From Deinandra increscens subsp. villosa (taxonomy: Eukaryota > Streptophyta > Magnoliopsida > Asterales > Asteraceae): DNA of 64,000 bases. Of the stretch, positions 10,574-22,131 are shown piece by piece. The position numbers were made by a program, and so were the translations under genes. The notes below the pieces were generated by a model, which was not told the origin of the DNA, made no database searches, and saw only the letters and a list, made by a program, of their open reading frames with translations. How positions within the stretch are numbered: the stretch's first letter is position 1; each line of letters begins with the position of its first letter. Location of the stretch: contig JBCNJP010000003.1 of the NCBI GenBank assembly GCA_039602395.1, positions 32,081,392 to 32,145,391 of the forward strand, read 5' to 3'.

Positions 10574-10804
10574 CTCAGGCAATTTTCACATAATCAAGGA
10601 ATTACAATTTGTCATGCTATTCATAATATTAAATCATGCGTTTAAATCACATTGCACATAATGACAACAATAAATGAACACATAGCACATATGGGCGGGT
10701 TCGGTGATCAACCAAAGGACGTGGACGTATTCGGCCTAGTTAAGCATTAGTTACTAACGGGGTTTGTCTAACGGAAGTTAACCTTGGAATTCTCGGATGT
10801 CACA

Positions 10805-10809
10805 AAGTT
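10805..10809. repeat. Target-site duplication AAGTT, right copy (G1)
   Basis: Exact repeat of 219-223, directly after the CACA end of the right LTR. Confidence 0.93.
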
Positions 10810-11928
10810 GGGAAAGACACAACTGGGTTCGGATCAGAGAAATCTGATAAGTACTTGGCTGCAAACAGCATTATTCCTCCACCAGTTCCCAGAGACATTA
10901 TAGGAATACTTCTTAGTGAAGATCAAGTTAAACGAATCAAGTCTGATTATAAAGAAGCTGCTCCTCCTTTGGATAGTGTCTTGGTTGGAACTATACGGTT
11001 GACTCAAGAAGAAATTGATAATGAGGCAAACATGACTTATTGTGAAGGGAGAGTGGAGGATATATCAGACAATGATGTTGAGTGCCAGATATATGACAGG
11101 TGTCATAACTCTGAGTCTGATGATGCTGGGATAGAGTTGAAACCATATCCTAAAATTGAAACCCCATACTTCAAAGTAATTGACGAAGTCAAAAGGGAAA
11201 AGGTGATCTTGACGACACGGCCTGAGGGGAAGATCTTTATGACATCTGGATCAATGTTTGACCAAGAACCAGACATTGGGTATGATCTACCATCCTTCTC
11301 CTCCAAGTTCAAGGGAATAACTGATGGAGTCATAAGTAAAGCTGAAGTTGAGAGGCCAAAGATCACCATCAAGCATCCGAGTATGAAACCAACAGCTGGA
11401 GTGAAGAATGAAAAACTCAAGGGAGTAGCTGTGTCTCCCATTTCTTCAGTTGGATCATGCAGTTGCCGTTGTAATTGCAAGAATAATGCTTCAACGTCAC
11501 AGAATCAAGGAAGCACAAAGACAGTAAAGACAGGTTCAACACGGGCTTCGAGGAACCAGCAGAAAGTCAAATCTGACTTCTATCTAAAGAAACAAACTTG
11601 CTTTAATTGTGGCATTGCTGGTCATATTGCTAGAAACTGTCTTTATCGCCCCTATGAACCCTATTATCCAAAAACTCAAAGGGTTTCATCTCAGGATTCT
11701 GTGAAATCTAAGCCGATGATGGTGCAAAAACCTAAGGCAATGAAGACTGTTACTCCTAAGGTTAAACCCTGTGATCAACATTGGGGTGCTGCCAAAGCTG
11801 ACAGAAAATCTTTAAATCAAAACAACAGCTTTCCAAGTTACCAAAATTTTCAGAAAAAGGTGAAGAAACCATTTTCAAAACAACCAAAGCTTGAAAAAAC
11901 CCAAAGTTATCCATCCCAAGGTAACTAA
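10810..11928 (+). pseudogene. Element A gag, downstream part with zinc knuckle
   Basis: Open frame in phase with 2-223 once G1 is removed; there is no start codon here because it is the continuation of the split gene. It has an acidic middle, a Cys-rich stretch (CSCRCNC, about 11457-11477) and one canonical CCHC zinc knuckle (CFNCGIAGHIARNC, about 11599-11640), then a Lys/Gln-rich tail. The frame stops at 11926-11928, but the expected C-terminus continues in the next frame (11891-12238), so a one-base frameshift lies near an A-run at about 11892-11901. It is Gag of a copia-type element with no protease or RT downstream. The G1 insertion and the frameshift make it non-functional. Confidence 0.78.
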
Positions 11929-12238
11929 AACTGTTTTGAGAAATGATTCTAAAATGAAGAAGGTTGAAATACCTAAAGTCACAACTCCAAAGGTGACTAA
12001 AACAAAACCTGTTTTGAAAAATGAATCTAAAACGAAGAAGGTTGAAACACCTAAAGTCACAACTCCAAAAGTGACTAAAACAAATGTTAAATCACCTGGA
12101 ACTTGGAAACCAAAAATCAAGGCAGCTCCATCCCAACTTCCTGATTTCTCAAAGGGGATGTTCTTACAAGAAGTATCTTTTATTGATTCCTCAGGTGTAC
12201 CCAGAAAAACAATGGCCTGGGTACCATTGGCTAACTAA
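11891..12238 (+). pseudogene. Element A gag C-terminus, shifted frame
   Basis: Three imperfect copies of a Lys/Val/Thr/Pro unit (of the type VTTPKVTKT) are followed by PGTWKPK and a tail ending WVPLAN. Such W-P-rich tails sit at the gag-pol boundary in copia polyproteins. Here a stop follows and no pol appears. Confidence 0.65.
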
Positions 12239-12967
12239 TCTCTCATTATGTGCAGGAACAGTCAAGGAAGATTATCACTAACATTTTTATTATTAATTTG
12301 TTTATTGATAAGTGATTGTTCCAGGCACAGTTTAGGAGACCTTTTCATGTCATGACAAGCAATTTTTATGGAGGATATATTTCCTTGAGAGGTAAAAGGT
12401 CAAATTCAGCATGAAAGGTACTGTTCTTAACTGGGTTGTTTGTTTGATGAAGCGGTAAAGGGTGTTTGTGTCAAACCAAATTTCTTAAAATTTTCACTTG
12501 GTGCTTGTTTGTTGAAGTGTTTGACTTCTAATGCAATTTAGTGTGAAGTCATGAAACCCCTTTTCTAAAAAATTTCAAATCCATACTTGGAAGGTTAGCT
12601 TGGCCAGATGTGTGTGAAGTAATTTGCTTTGCTTATGTGTTCGTGTATAAAAAAAAGAAAAATTAAAAAAAATAATAAAAAAATTAAAAAAAATTTAAAA
12701 AAAAAATAATAATGATGTTCACAAAAGTTGTGACATTAAAAATCAAAAAGCTAGGGGAAGAAATGTAAAGATGAAGAAAAAGTTGACCCCTCAAAAAATA
12801 GTGTGCTTTTTAATTTTTAATTGTTTGTGTTTTGTTTCTGAGAAGTGAAATCTGGCCGGATTGGAGATGACTGACACGTGTAAAGCGGAAGTGAAAAGCA
12901 AACTCCACGGTGATATGCTCGGTAGGCTCGACCTAATCTTATGACCACCAATGTAAGTGCAATGCAC

Positions 12968-12969
<2 letters not shown>
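12239..12969 (+). other. Element A 3' noncoding region, first part
   Basis: No supported gene. It holds an A-rich stretch at 12647-12712. A GGTAGGCTCGACC block near 12920 resembles GGTAGGCTC in the 3' noncoding parts of C (complement near 42465) and the 61.8-63.0 kb block (complement near 62840). Confidence 0.6.

Positions 12970-13020
<51 letters not shown>
12970..13020. repeat. (TA)n microsatellite, left of MITE
   Basis: About 25 uninterrupted AT dinucleotides. Together with 13784-13827 it is the target of the foldback element between them. Confidence 0.95.
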
Positions 13021-13022
<2 letters not shown>

Positions 13023-13782
13023 GGAATGATCAAATAAAAACAAGATGTTATTGCGAAAACACGAAAACAAATATTAAAACCTCTATAACTCCCTCATACG
13101 TTAATATTTTTTAAAAAAATTTGCACCAAAAGTCTTAAAATTATGTCACCTTTAATTCTGGAAAAAAAAATTAAACATTTAAAATTTCGTGATTTTTTTA
13201 TTATTGCACATGTGCAATAATACGTATTAGTTATATTACACATGTGCAATGTCAACAAAAAGAACGTTATTTTTTTAACTTTTTCCAGAATTAAAGATAA
13301 CAGAATTATAAGATTTATGGTGTAATGTTTTATGAAAAATATTAACGTATGAAAAAGTTATAAAGGTTTTAATATTATTGCACATGTGCAATAATAATTT
13401 ATTATTGCACATGTGCAATAATAAAAAAATAAAAAAAAACGTTGATTTTTTTTTATTTTCTCCAGAATTAAAGATAACAGAATTATAAGATTTATGGTGC
13501 AACTTTTTATAAAAAAATTAAAATATGAAAAAGTTATAAAGGTTGTAATTATTATTGCATATGTGCAGTAATAATAAAAAAACATTATTGCACCTGTGCA
13601 ATAATAATTTTTTTAAAAAAAACTTGATTTTTTAAAATTTTTTCCAGAACTAAAGATAACATAATTTTAAGGATTTTGGTGCAATTTGATTTAAAAAATA
13701 TTAACGTATGAAAAAGTTATAGAGGTTTTAATATTTGTTTTCGTGTTTTCGCAATAAAAGTTGTTTTCACATGAACCTTACC

Positions 13783-13783
<1 letters not shown>
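13021..13783. mobile_element. Foldback MITE inserted in (TA)n, Micron-like
   Basis: 763 bp starting GGGGAATGATCAA and ending TTCACATGAACCTTACCC, flanked on both sides by TA repeats. The first and last ~150 bp are inverted repeats, including a stretch of about 43 bp near each end (from TTATTGCGAAAACACG on the left) that looks identical. The interior repeats a ~180-bp unit three times (TTCCAGAA-type starts near 13283, 13460 and 13642). No transposase is encoded. Rice Micron MITEs also sit in (TA)n, but family membership is inference. Confidence 0.78.
13200..13606. repeat. Repeated ATTGCACATGTGCAAT palindromes in the MITE
   Basis: Perfect palindromes at about 13200-13221, 13374-13396 and 13400-13423. 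Near-perfect ones lie at 13549-13571 and 13583-13605, with a partial copy at 13234-13250. They punctuate the internal repeat units. Confidence 0.85.

Positions 13784-13827
<44 letters not shown>
13784..13827. repeat. (TA)n microsatellite, right of MITE
   Basis: TATAA followed by about 19 TA units. Confidence 0.93.
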
Positions 13828-13830
<3 letters not shown>

Positions 13831-15450
13831 TAGTTTTCCATCTCAGTTTGCATGGTTTAAAAAACTGAGTCCCAGAAAAAACGGGTTGAGAGTGGTAATT
13901 ATGCCTAGTATTCACTCTCTCACACACCATGTTTATATTGTTATGACTACACCAAATAATAAAAAGAAATGAAAAAGAAAAGAAAAAGAAAAAGAAAATG
14001 AAAAATAATCATTCAGTTTGGTCTTCTTTGCGTGCTTATGCGGCCGACCTGATCACCAACTGATGATTAATGAAATAAGTGGTAGTCATAACGGTGTTGC
14101 ACGGTTCCTTAAGTTGGGGGTTTGTGATTCCTCAATAAACTCTGAGGTTGGGTAGGTTTTGCTATGTACAATTGGGTGTGGGGACGATTAAACATGCTGG
14201 TAATTAGTAATCTTTTAAGCATAATGCATTTGGTTGGGTTTAAACGGGTCTGAGTTTAAAACGGACAAAAATACCGGCAATCGCCTGGACTAGTCGAGTA
14301 ACTGAAGTTGAAAAGGGTTCCTCAGTCAGATTCATACGGTTTGATCCCTTGTAAACTTTCTCATGTTTGATCTTGGTAAGTATTTGTTTATTTTTATCTT
14401 TCATGTGTGAGTCTTTAAGTTCTTTTTAGTTGTGTTTACGTCTTGGCCAGGTTAATTTGAGAAGTCAAAATGTGTTTTCATGGGTTTTGATGCATGACAG
14501 TATGCCCCCCTGCAGATCTTGACAAATTTTTAGGGGAATGAGAGGGGATAATAAGTATTATCCGAAGGGAACTCGAGGATGATACTTATTATCTAATGAA
14601 AAGACTTCCATAATACATAGTATCTGAAGGGAACTCGAAGATAATATGTATTATATCATGGGAAGTCCTTAGCTGAGGGGAAGTTATCAGCTAAGGGGAA
14701 GTCTTTAGTGGTCTTGGGTTCAGGGGAAGTTAATTATTATCAACTGAACAGATGATAATTAACTTCGGGCTTTTGGTTAAAATACATATTATCATCAACT
14801 GAACATATGATAATTGGGTTTTTACAATGTTAATTATCCTCTTACCCAAAGACCAGTCATCAAATGTCTGGTGGAGTATATTTTTTTTTCAAATATGTGT
14901 CAGACAGGTTGATGATAGAAAGGTGTTGCTACTGCTCAAGTTAAAGAACCAGCCGGACAAGACTTCCATCTGAAAAGCAACTGTTTAGGGGAAGTTGTTG
15001 GTGTCTTTACAAGTTTTCAAAAGCTTCAAAAGAACTTCAAAGAAGATGTTCACATGTTTAGGGGAAGCTGAAGATTTCAAGTCGATCTTTGATGAAGAAA
15101 ATGATGCAGAGAGCATTTAGAGATCATGAAGATCCAAGATCAACAATCAAGTTCTCCAAAGTTAGGGGTTTCAAGTTCATTTTTACCCTCTAATTTTTGG
15201 AGATTCAAGATAGTTACCGTGGATTCAGCAAGAACCAGTTCTTTCAAGAAAAACAAGTCAATGAGAGTCCTCTATTTCATTGCTTGTTCATTTCAAGAAG
15301 TTCAAGCTGATACTGATCAAGAGGAAGTCCCAAGTGCCCGTCATGAAACCCATTGAAGATTTCTACGAAAAGAATCTTCATCAACATCTATGCCAGCCAG
15401 TCAAGAAGAAGAATTTCAAAAATTGAAGACATTTAATATCACAAGCCTAG
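13828..15450 (+). other. Element A 3' noncoding region, second part
   Basis: No supported gene. From about 14500 to 15080 AGGGGAAGT-type purine blocks and paired ATAATA segments recur, for example GGATAATAAGTATTATCC (14537-14554), which can fold. It ends in the PPT of element A. Confidence 0.6.
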
Positions 15451-15458
15451 GGGAAGAT
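15446..15458 (+). other. Element A polypurine tract
   Basis: CCTAGGGGAAGAT directly before TGTTGAGG, the usual layout ahead of a copia 3' LTR. Confidence 0.7.
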
Positions 15459-15930
15459 TGTTGAGGCTAGATTATGAGGCTTGTAATATTAAATAGTTTG
15501 GGCTAGGCTTAGAGGGTTTATTTAGTTTAGTTGACTAGTTTACTTGGGTTTACTATTGGGCTTGGGGTTTAAGATTGGGTTTACCATTAGGGTTTAAGGG
15601 CCCAATTGTAAACTCATGGGGTGGCTATATAAACCCCATGAGTTCACCATCATAAGGGTTGCTGGTTTACGACTTTAGGAGCAGCTAAGGTGATTACGAT
15701 CGTAAACCCGAGAGGATCAAGTTTACGATTACAAGATTTGTACCCGACAAGTTCATCTTGTGTGCAAGATCAGGTTTTTTATCGTTTATATTTATCGTAT
15801 TCTTCGATTTCTTCTCTTCTCTTTCTTGAATCACTAGTGTAAACGGATTCCGCACGTTTAGATTAGATAATATCGTGAACGAGTGTTGTTTCTGGACCAA
15901 TAAAAAGTCCATAACTTATCATTATGTTTA
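15459..15930 (+). repeat. Element A 3' LTR (right end approximate)
   Basis: Starts TGTTGAGGCTAG after the PPT. It has a TATA box (CTATATAAA) at 15625-15633 inside a perfect 11-bp inverted repeat, then a typical R/U5 segment. The matching 5' LTR is left of the window, so the right end is a guess; no clear CA end or duplication was found. Confidence 0.65.
15611..15644 (+). promoter_or_regulatory. TATA box in the loop of a perfect hairpin (A LTR)
   Basis: AACTCATGGGG (15611-15621) and CCCCATGAGTT (15634-15644) are perfect complements. The 12-base loop TGGCTATATAAA holds the TATA box. Confidence 0.8.
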
Positions 15931-16700
15931 GTATTCAAGCAAAATAAATTACTAGTGATCATTTTATGAAAATAAAATGCTATTTTGTTAAAAGAAAACT
16001 AAACATAAAAAAACTATTATAATAAATGATTTTTATGATTTAAAAATCATAAATTATGGATTTTTAGTGAAAATAAATATGACTAGCTTTATGATGTGTT
16101 TGAGACCTATAAAGTGTGTATTTATATGTTACCAAATCAGTTTTCAAAGTCACACTTAAACCCAACACGTTAAACGTTCAAAAACGAAATATTCGAAAAC
16201 TTTAACTCGACTTTTCAAACTAAAATATTTAGTGTTTTTGAACTAAATTAGGTGATGGCTCAGAACCTTAAATAAGATCATTTTCACATATAAAAATGTT
16301 CCATGAAGTTCAAAAATAGAAAATAATGTTTCAGAACAAACCGGACAAAAACTGTGACTTTCGGTAACGCGAAAACACCAATTTTTGCAAATTAAACTCC
16401 TACTAACACACTTAACTCCTACCGACACACTTGGTAATTTTAAACCATAAACCACATCAAAATAGGTCCATAAACTTTTCCTAAGCGTTTAGAGAACTCA
16501 AAACATCATAAAACAATTAGTCATAGTAGTTCAACCGATGAAACCGGCTAACTACCGGGTATACCGACAAATCAAATTTTACAAAATATAAATTCTTATA
16601 CTTTGGGACTCATTATTTCATAAGAATAAATATATTTTTTATGTGTCAAATGAATTTTTATAAAACGCGACAAATATCATGTATTTACGCGTGGTAGAGA
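15931..16700 (+). repeat. Gypsy-type LTR relic, left part
   Basis: AT-rich, no gene. Removing the solo LTR and one AGAGA copy makes 16700 continuous with 20870, so this is the left part of the relic that ends GGGGTGTGACA at 22131. Its own left end was not found. Confidence 0.5.
16696..16700. repeat. Target-site duplication AGAGA, left copy
   Basis: AGAGA before TGTCACACC; repeated at 20865-20869. Confidence 0.9.
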
Positions 16701-19700
16701 TGTCACACCTCGGTCAGAAGTTTGGGTGTGAGCGAGATGGAATCAGAGTCACAGAAATACATAACAACTGCTACTAAATTCAAACGTTAATTAAAACATA
16801 ATATCATTAATTGTTGCGGCGGAAAGAGTGGTAAACGATATAGTCTTACATTTGAACTTTAAAAGTCTAGTTTCACTTATTGAAAACATAAAGTAGTTAT
16901 TTAGGATAGATAGGGACTACGACTCCAACGAAGCAGGTCCGAATGTAAAGACGAAGTCCCATTTGCACGGCTTCCATGATCAGCTTAATTACCTGAGAAA
17001 TCATGAGTTTAAATTTTAAAAGGTCAACATAAAGTTGGTGAGGTTCACAGGTTTAGGACTTGATAGTAAGATTGTAAAACAGTTTCAGAAAACTAAAATG
17101 TTACGTTGGCTTACTGTTGTTGTTGTATGATCTCACCTGAACCTTAATTTCAAATACTAACGGTTTACCCACCCATGGTATCCTCGCCCGAGATATACCG
17201 AATAGAGCAGAATAACTGACGTGTACCCCAAGACAATATCCGGAAGTCAGAATTCGATCTACCAATCAGGACAGGGTTGTCAACCCAAATAGATCTATTC
17301 ACTAGCTATCGTTTCGAGCAGAACTAATTGAAATCAACTAATGTTGGGATCCAGTTGTACTATCGTTTATAACGATAAAGTACCAATTGTTGGGCAATCT
17401 GGAAGAGAACAGATGATCATACGGCTAACAGTGAAACCATAACATTTAAGTTAAAACATTTTATCAGTTCATGATTTCTCCCCCATAAGTATAAAATATT
17501 TATAAAGAAAAAGGGTCGTGAAACTCACTTGGTTCAGTGATGATAATGGATTGCCGAGTGGCAACTAGCAAGTAAAGTCCTAATAAAGCATTAGACAATG
17601 TGCATAAGGGTCCATATAATCATTTGAGTAACGAACGTTACCCAAGTGATACCGGTCAACTCTTGACGTATAATCCCGTTTGTAGCGTTTGAAAACCCGT
17701 TAGTTAATCAGTTTATAAAATCAGTAAATGCGAACGTTCACATATATAGGCATTTATCTAAATTTAATACAAGTAATGAACATGTGATAATGTATCATGA
17801 AGACCATGTCAATCAAGTTTTGAACATTGTTTTAAATAATAATATATATTATTATTTTTAGGTTTGCTCGTATATTTAATCGCGTTAAGTTATAATATAT
17901 ATAATTAGGGTTCATAATTATTATCGAAATAATTATTCTAACTTGTCGAAATAATTCTATTAAATTATTACAAGTTAACGATTAAATAATTAAACTCAGG
18001 TAGGTAAATATTAAAGGTTCTTTTATATTTAAACGCATGTTTGGAAAATTAGGGTTTTTAAGTTAATATAAATATAATTATTATTAAAATAATAATATTA
18101 AAAACTCATAATAAGTTTAACTCAAATTTGGGTTTCTAAAATTCATATGGATAATTATTTGTCGAAAATAATTATTTACGTTTTGTTACGTCGTAAAACG
18201 TTTTTAAAACGTTTAAAGATTTCGTTTCAATTCCAAACGTTTAAAAAATAAACATTTGATCCGGTTAAAACATTTTGATTATTTTGATTTATTTAAAATA
18301 ATAAAAAAATGTTTAACTTATGTTTTACATAATTTCTATAATTCTTTTGATCTTAATTTTATAAAATTATCTTTAAATAACTTTATTTATTAAATAAAGC
18401 TAAGGTTTTAAAATTCTCCAACATAAAATATTTTCACTTGTACAAAAAACCAAGACTTATACTTTTTATGGCAAATGTTATAAATATGATCTTTTACCAT
18501 TTTTGATATAAAATATATTATACATATTTTTATCCATTTTATTTTTATAAAATCCAAACAAGCATTTTAAATCTTGTGTTTTTAGAAATTATATTTTTAT
18601 AAAATGTAATTATTTTATAAGTAACCTCCATGATGAGATTTTATGGCTTAAATTATCCAAGTAATTTTTATAAAATTACTAACTTAAATATTTAACCCCG
18701 AAAATTCATTTAAAGGCTTTAATGTTATCATTTTATGTCCAAAGTTTATATATCACTTCCTAATGTCCAAAACTAAGTCCATGCATGTCTTTAAACACCA
18801 AATTAGTCCATGATAATTTATCATTAGAATATATAAACTCATAACTATGATGATTAACAATATAAATCACAATTAACAATTCTAGCAATTTAGAACACAT
18901 TAAAACATGATAATTTACCAACATAACCACATGAGAATTCTAGTCACCATAACATACTAACAACAAGATTTTAATCAAATATAACAATGCAAAATATAGT
19001 AAGTTGCATGAAATCACTAAATGACTAAACCAAAACTTTAAGTTAGTCAAATGAACCATAGGTTTTTATTTTTAAATAAAAAAACACTACACATTTGTGT
19101 TAGGAAAATTATAAGATGATAATATAGATTAGCAAGTTATAAACTCTTAAATTCCATGGATAAAATCAACAAGTAACCACATAATACTCACATTTTCAAA
19201 GCTTACAACACTAAGGTTTAAGAAAACAAAGAAAAAGAGTAGAAAACGTAGTTATGTGTATTTGATCGTTAGAAAACTCGGGTTTTAAAGGATCGATTGT
19301 CAGGACTCGGGGGATCGTTTGGGATGTTAATAACGTATAAAAACATAAATGAAATGGTTAAAAAGACTCATAATGGGTGAGGAAATGGAAAACCGAAAGA
19401 AGGAAAGAAGGTGCGGGTGGCGGTGGTGCTTGGTGGCGGCTCGCGGCTGTCCACAGCAGCAGCTCCAGCGGCCGGAGGAGAGCACAGCAGCAGTAGTGAA
19501 GGCGATTTTGGTGGCTGTTTATGTCCGAAAGAAAGGAGGAAGGTGGCGGGGGTTTTAGGGCTGGAGAGAGGAAGAAGAGAGGAGCGGAGTGGCTGTGGTC
19601 GACGGTGGTGGTGGCTGTGTGGTTCACGGTAGAAAATAGAGGGGAGGGAGAGGGAGGAGCCGGTTTCTTGAGGGAGGAGAGTGAGAGTATGAAGTGAGTT

Positions 19701-20864
19701 GGTGAAGGTGGTAAGGTGTTATGGAGAAGTTGGTGGATAAAGGTGTGTGCAAGTCATCTAAAACTATTTGGCATGATGAGGGCTAGAGTGTAGGGTGGTG
19801 TGGCCATGTCCTTCATCACATTTTTATACATATTAATCTCCTACTAAGTTTTATAAAAACTTAATTTAGTCAGTGACTTTATATTATAAAAACTTCCCAT
19901 GTTTTATAAAAGGGGTTTAAATGTTGTGCAAGACTATAAAACATAAATATTTTTAGAGGAATTAACTCCCAACTTTTATATTTAACCAATGTATAAAAAT
20001 ATACATGTTCATGACTAATTTTTTATAAAAATAATAAGTGGTAACAAGTTTTATAAAAAATTAATACAAAGTTGATGGGCTAATTTTATTTAAAAAAATC
20101 CATTGGGCTTTGGACTTTATATTGGGCCAAATTGTTTAAAAGAAATGTAATCGGGCCCGTTTTTTGGTTATGGGCCATACGGGTCCAAACGGGACGCCGG
20201 TTCGAGGCCCGGGCCCGTTGTATATCGGTTGAGGTTATGGATCGCCACGATTGTTTGGTTTGTCAAGTTTGTGTAACGGGTCAAGGTTTCGGGCTCGGTT
20301 TATTTTCGGGTCTTTGGGCCTATTGGGCATAGTTGGGCCCAATCGGGTGATCGATTGAGGTTTGGCTTAAGTCTTGACAACGATTTTCAGTTTGTGATGT
20401 TTTTATTTCATAAAAACAATTGTTTAAGTCGGTTATAATAGTTAATTATAGTTTTCATTTTTTCGCACGGGTTACGGTTAACGTTTTCAGTTTGTCAGTT
20501 CGTGACAGTTTTAAGCTCGGCCATTCAGATTGTTTAAAATGGAATAGTTTTAGACATATGATCTCTTATCAGTTTGCCGTGTCGATTATATAAACGTACG
20601 ACACCAGTTCTGGATAAAATATAAAAATACATTTTATATTTATTTTTCTTGTTATTGAAGTTCCATGATTAATACATGAAACCTCTATGCGTTTTACGGT
20701 TATAGGCTTCTACTACAACGCATGATTTGGTTTACGTCATCAGTTAACGGTAAGACACAGTAATTAAAAGTTTAAACAATAATCAGATCAGTTAAAGCAC
20801 ATTAATACTTAATTTAAAAGTCAAAATAAGCGATTTGACATGGATTTTCGGACGAGGTGTCACA
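16701..20864 (-). mobile_element. Solo gypsy-type LTR, 4164 bp
   Basis: Begins TGTCACACCTCGG and ends GACGAGGTGTCACA, flanked by AGAGA duplications, with no PBS, PPT or coding inside. It is therefore most simply a solo LTR left by recombination. The orientation (U5 at left) is inferred from G1, whose U5 end also reads TGTCACACC. A GC-rich island at 19410-19640 is probably the transcribed part of the LTR; the open frames there are incidental. About 17160-17340 is the inverse of 21440-21620 in the flanking relic, so the two are related LTR families. Confidence 0.8.
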
Positions 20865-20869
20865 AGAGA
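20865..20869. repeat. Target-site duplication AGAGA, right copy
   Basis: Exact repeat of 16696-16700. Confidence 0.9.
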
Positions 20870-22131
20870 ACGTGCGTTCGAACCTTAATAAATGAAAGAA
20901 CTTATTTTTTAATTTTAAGGGGTTAAAAACCTTATAAATATTTAATAACAATAAATATTTATATTTTTCGTGTCATTGCTTGAAAATAAATATATTTAAA
21001 AAACCAAATATTATTTATTTGTTCAAATAAATAATTATTTTCATAACTTTATATTATTTGTTTGCCAACAAATAATAATTCAAGATTTACATCAACATCA
21101 TCGGGTAATTTCTGTCAAGACTTAGCATCGAACATTGGATGACATATTCACTTACCTAATTTAGCTAAACCCTAAGACGTCTTAATATTACATTGTAGGC
21201 GCTTGCTAGGCTACGTTCAATTCATACCTGTCAGTCCATTTTCATATCATGTGAGTTTTCATGGCCCCTTTTACTTTTCTGTTTTCTAAACTATGGGGAG
21301 AATTAAATAAATGCTAATTCAAATTCATTTTTGTCTGATATTAATGATAACTGTAACACGTACTGATTGCATGTTATTTTCTTATTTCCCCAATGTGTGT
21401 ATTCATGTTGATTCATGTTATATGCCTAAATTCCCACTATTAATTGAATTTAATCAGTTCATTCGAAACGATAGCTTGTGAATATATCTATTTGGGTTGA
21501 CGACCCTGTCCTGATTAGTCGCTTGAATCATGACTCCACGGTTATATTCAAGGGGTACATGTAGTTATTCTGGTCATTAGGTGTACTTGGGGAAGGACAC
21601 CATGAGTGGGTAATCAGTTAGTTTTTTAATTCAAGGTTCATGTACAATCTTTACAACCTCAGTATCAACTATATAAAATCATGACAGCCAAATGTTTTCA
21701 AACATTGTTTCAAACATTTTCATACGTCACCTGTGGGCTCACTAAAAAATCTGCTGACCTTTTGAAAATTTTGAATTCTCAGGTAATTAGAGATGAATTT
21801 TTTAGTAACTTTCATCAAGGATCCTGCTTGTTGTTTTCATGGTCTGCTTGCTGCATGTTCATGCATAGTTTTGGAGATTTCATCGCATTACACCCTATGG
21901 TTGTTATGTATTTAAACTAATAAAATTGTCTTTTGGAAACTTAAACTTGTATCACCACTGCTAACTTTTCTAATGCCACTAGTTAAATGTTTTAAATAAA
22001 TATTTAAGACTTGTGTTTTCAAAGACTAATGACTTCTCTAAAAGGTAAATTTAGAGGTCATTCATTCATAACCATGACGATGATTGCAATCAGTCACACG
22101 CCTACGTTTCGTCATTTCCGGGGTGTGACAG
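20870..22131 (+). repeat. Gypsy-type LTR relic, right part
   Basis: Ends CCGGGGTGTGACA at 22131, the usual U5 end of this LTR group read on the plus strand. The segments 21440-21620 and 21720-21790 are recognisably related, in inverse orientation, to parts of the solo LTR at 17160-17340 and 16990-17050. No gene. It abuts the broken ORF at 22132-22943, which it probably interrupted. Confidence 0.6.

Larger units (their letters stand above)
224..10804 (-). mobile_element. G1: complete Ty3/gypsy LTR retrotransposon, chromovirus-like
   Basis: The element is 10.6 kb with two LTRs of 2573 and 2574 bp, a PBS complementary to initiator tRNA-Met next to the right LTR, a polypurine tract next to the left LTR, and a perfect AAGTT duplication outside. 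Transcription is on the minus strand. The coding order gag-protease-RT-RNase H-integrase is the gypsy order. The integrase C-terminus resembles the chromodomain-like tail of Tekay/Del chromoviruses; I recognise this from motif style, so the clade is tentative. The LTRs differ at only about three positions by eye, so the insertion is recent. It landed in the gag ORF of element A. Confidence 0.96.
8231..10804 (-). repeat. G1 right LTR (5' LTR on the coding strand)
   Basis: 2574 bp, from TGTCACACCC to GGATGTCACA, near-identical to 224-2796. It carries the same word clusters at about 9623-9943 and 10455-10573 and the promoter that would drive the gag-pol transcript. Confidence 0.96.

Noticed and set aside
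13275..13585. Two overlapping 75-codon frames in the MITE
   Set aside because: Low-complexity translations of the internal tandem units; no domain or start context.
15126..15356. 76-codon frame in the A 3' region
   Set aside because: Noncoding purine-rich stretch ahead of the PPT; no homology noticed in C or D.
19349..19632. GC-rich frames on both strands
   Set aside because: They lie in the GC-rich island of the solo LTR, with simple-repeat composition and no conserved motif.
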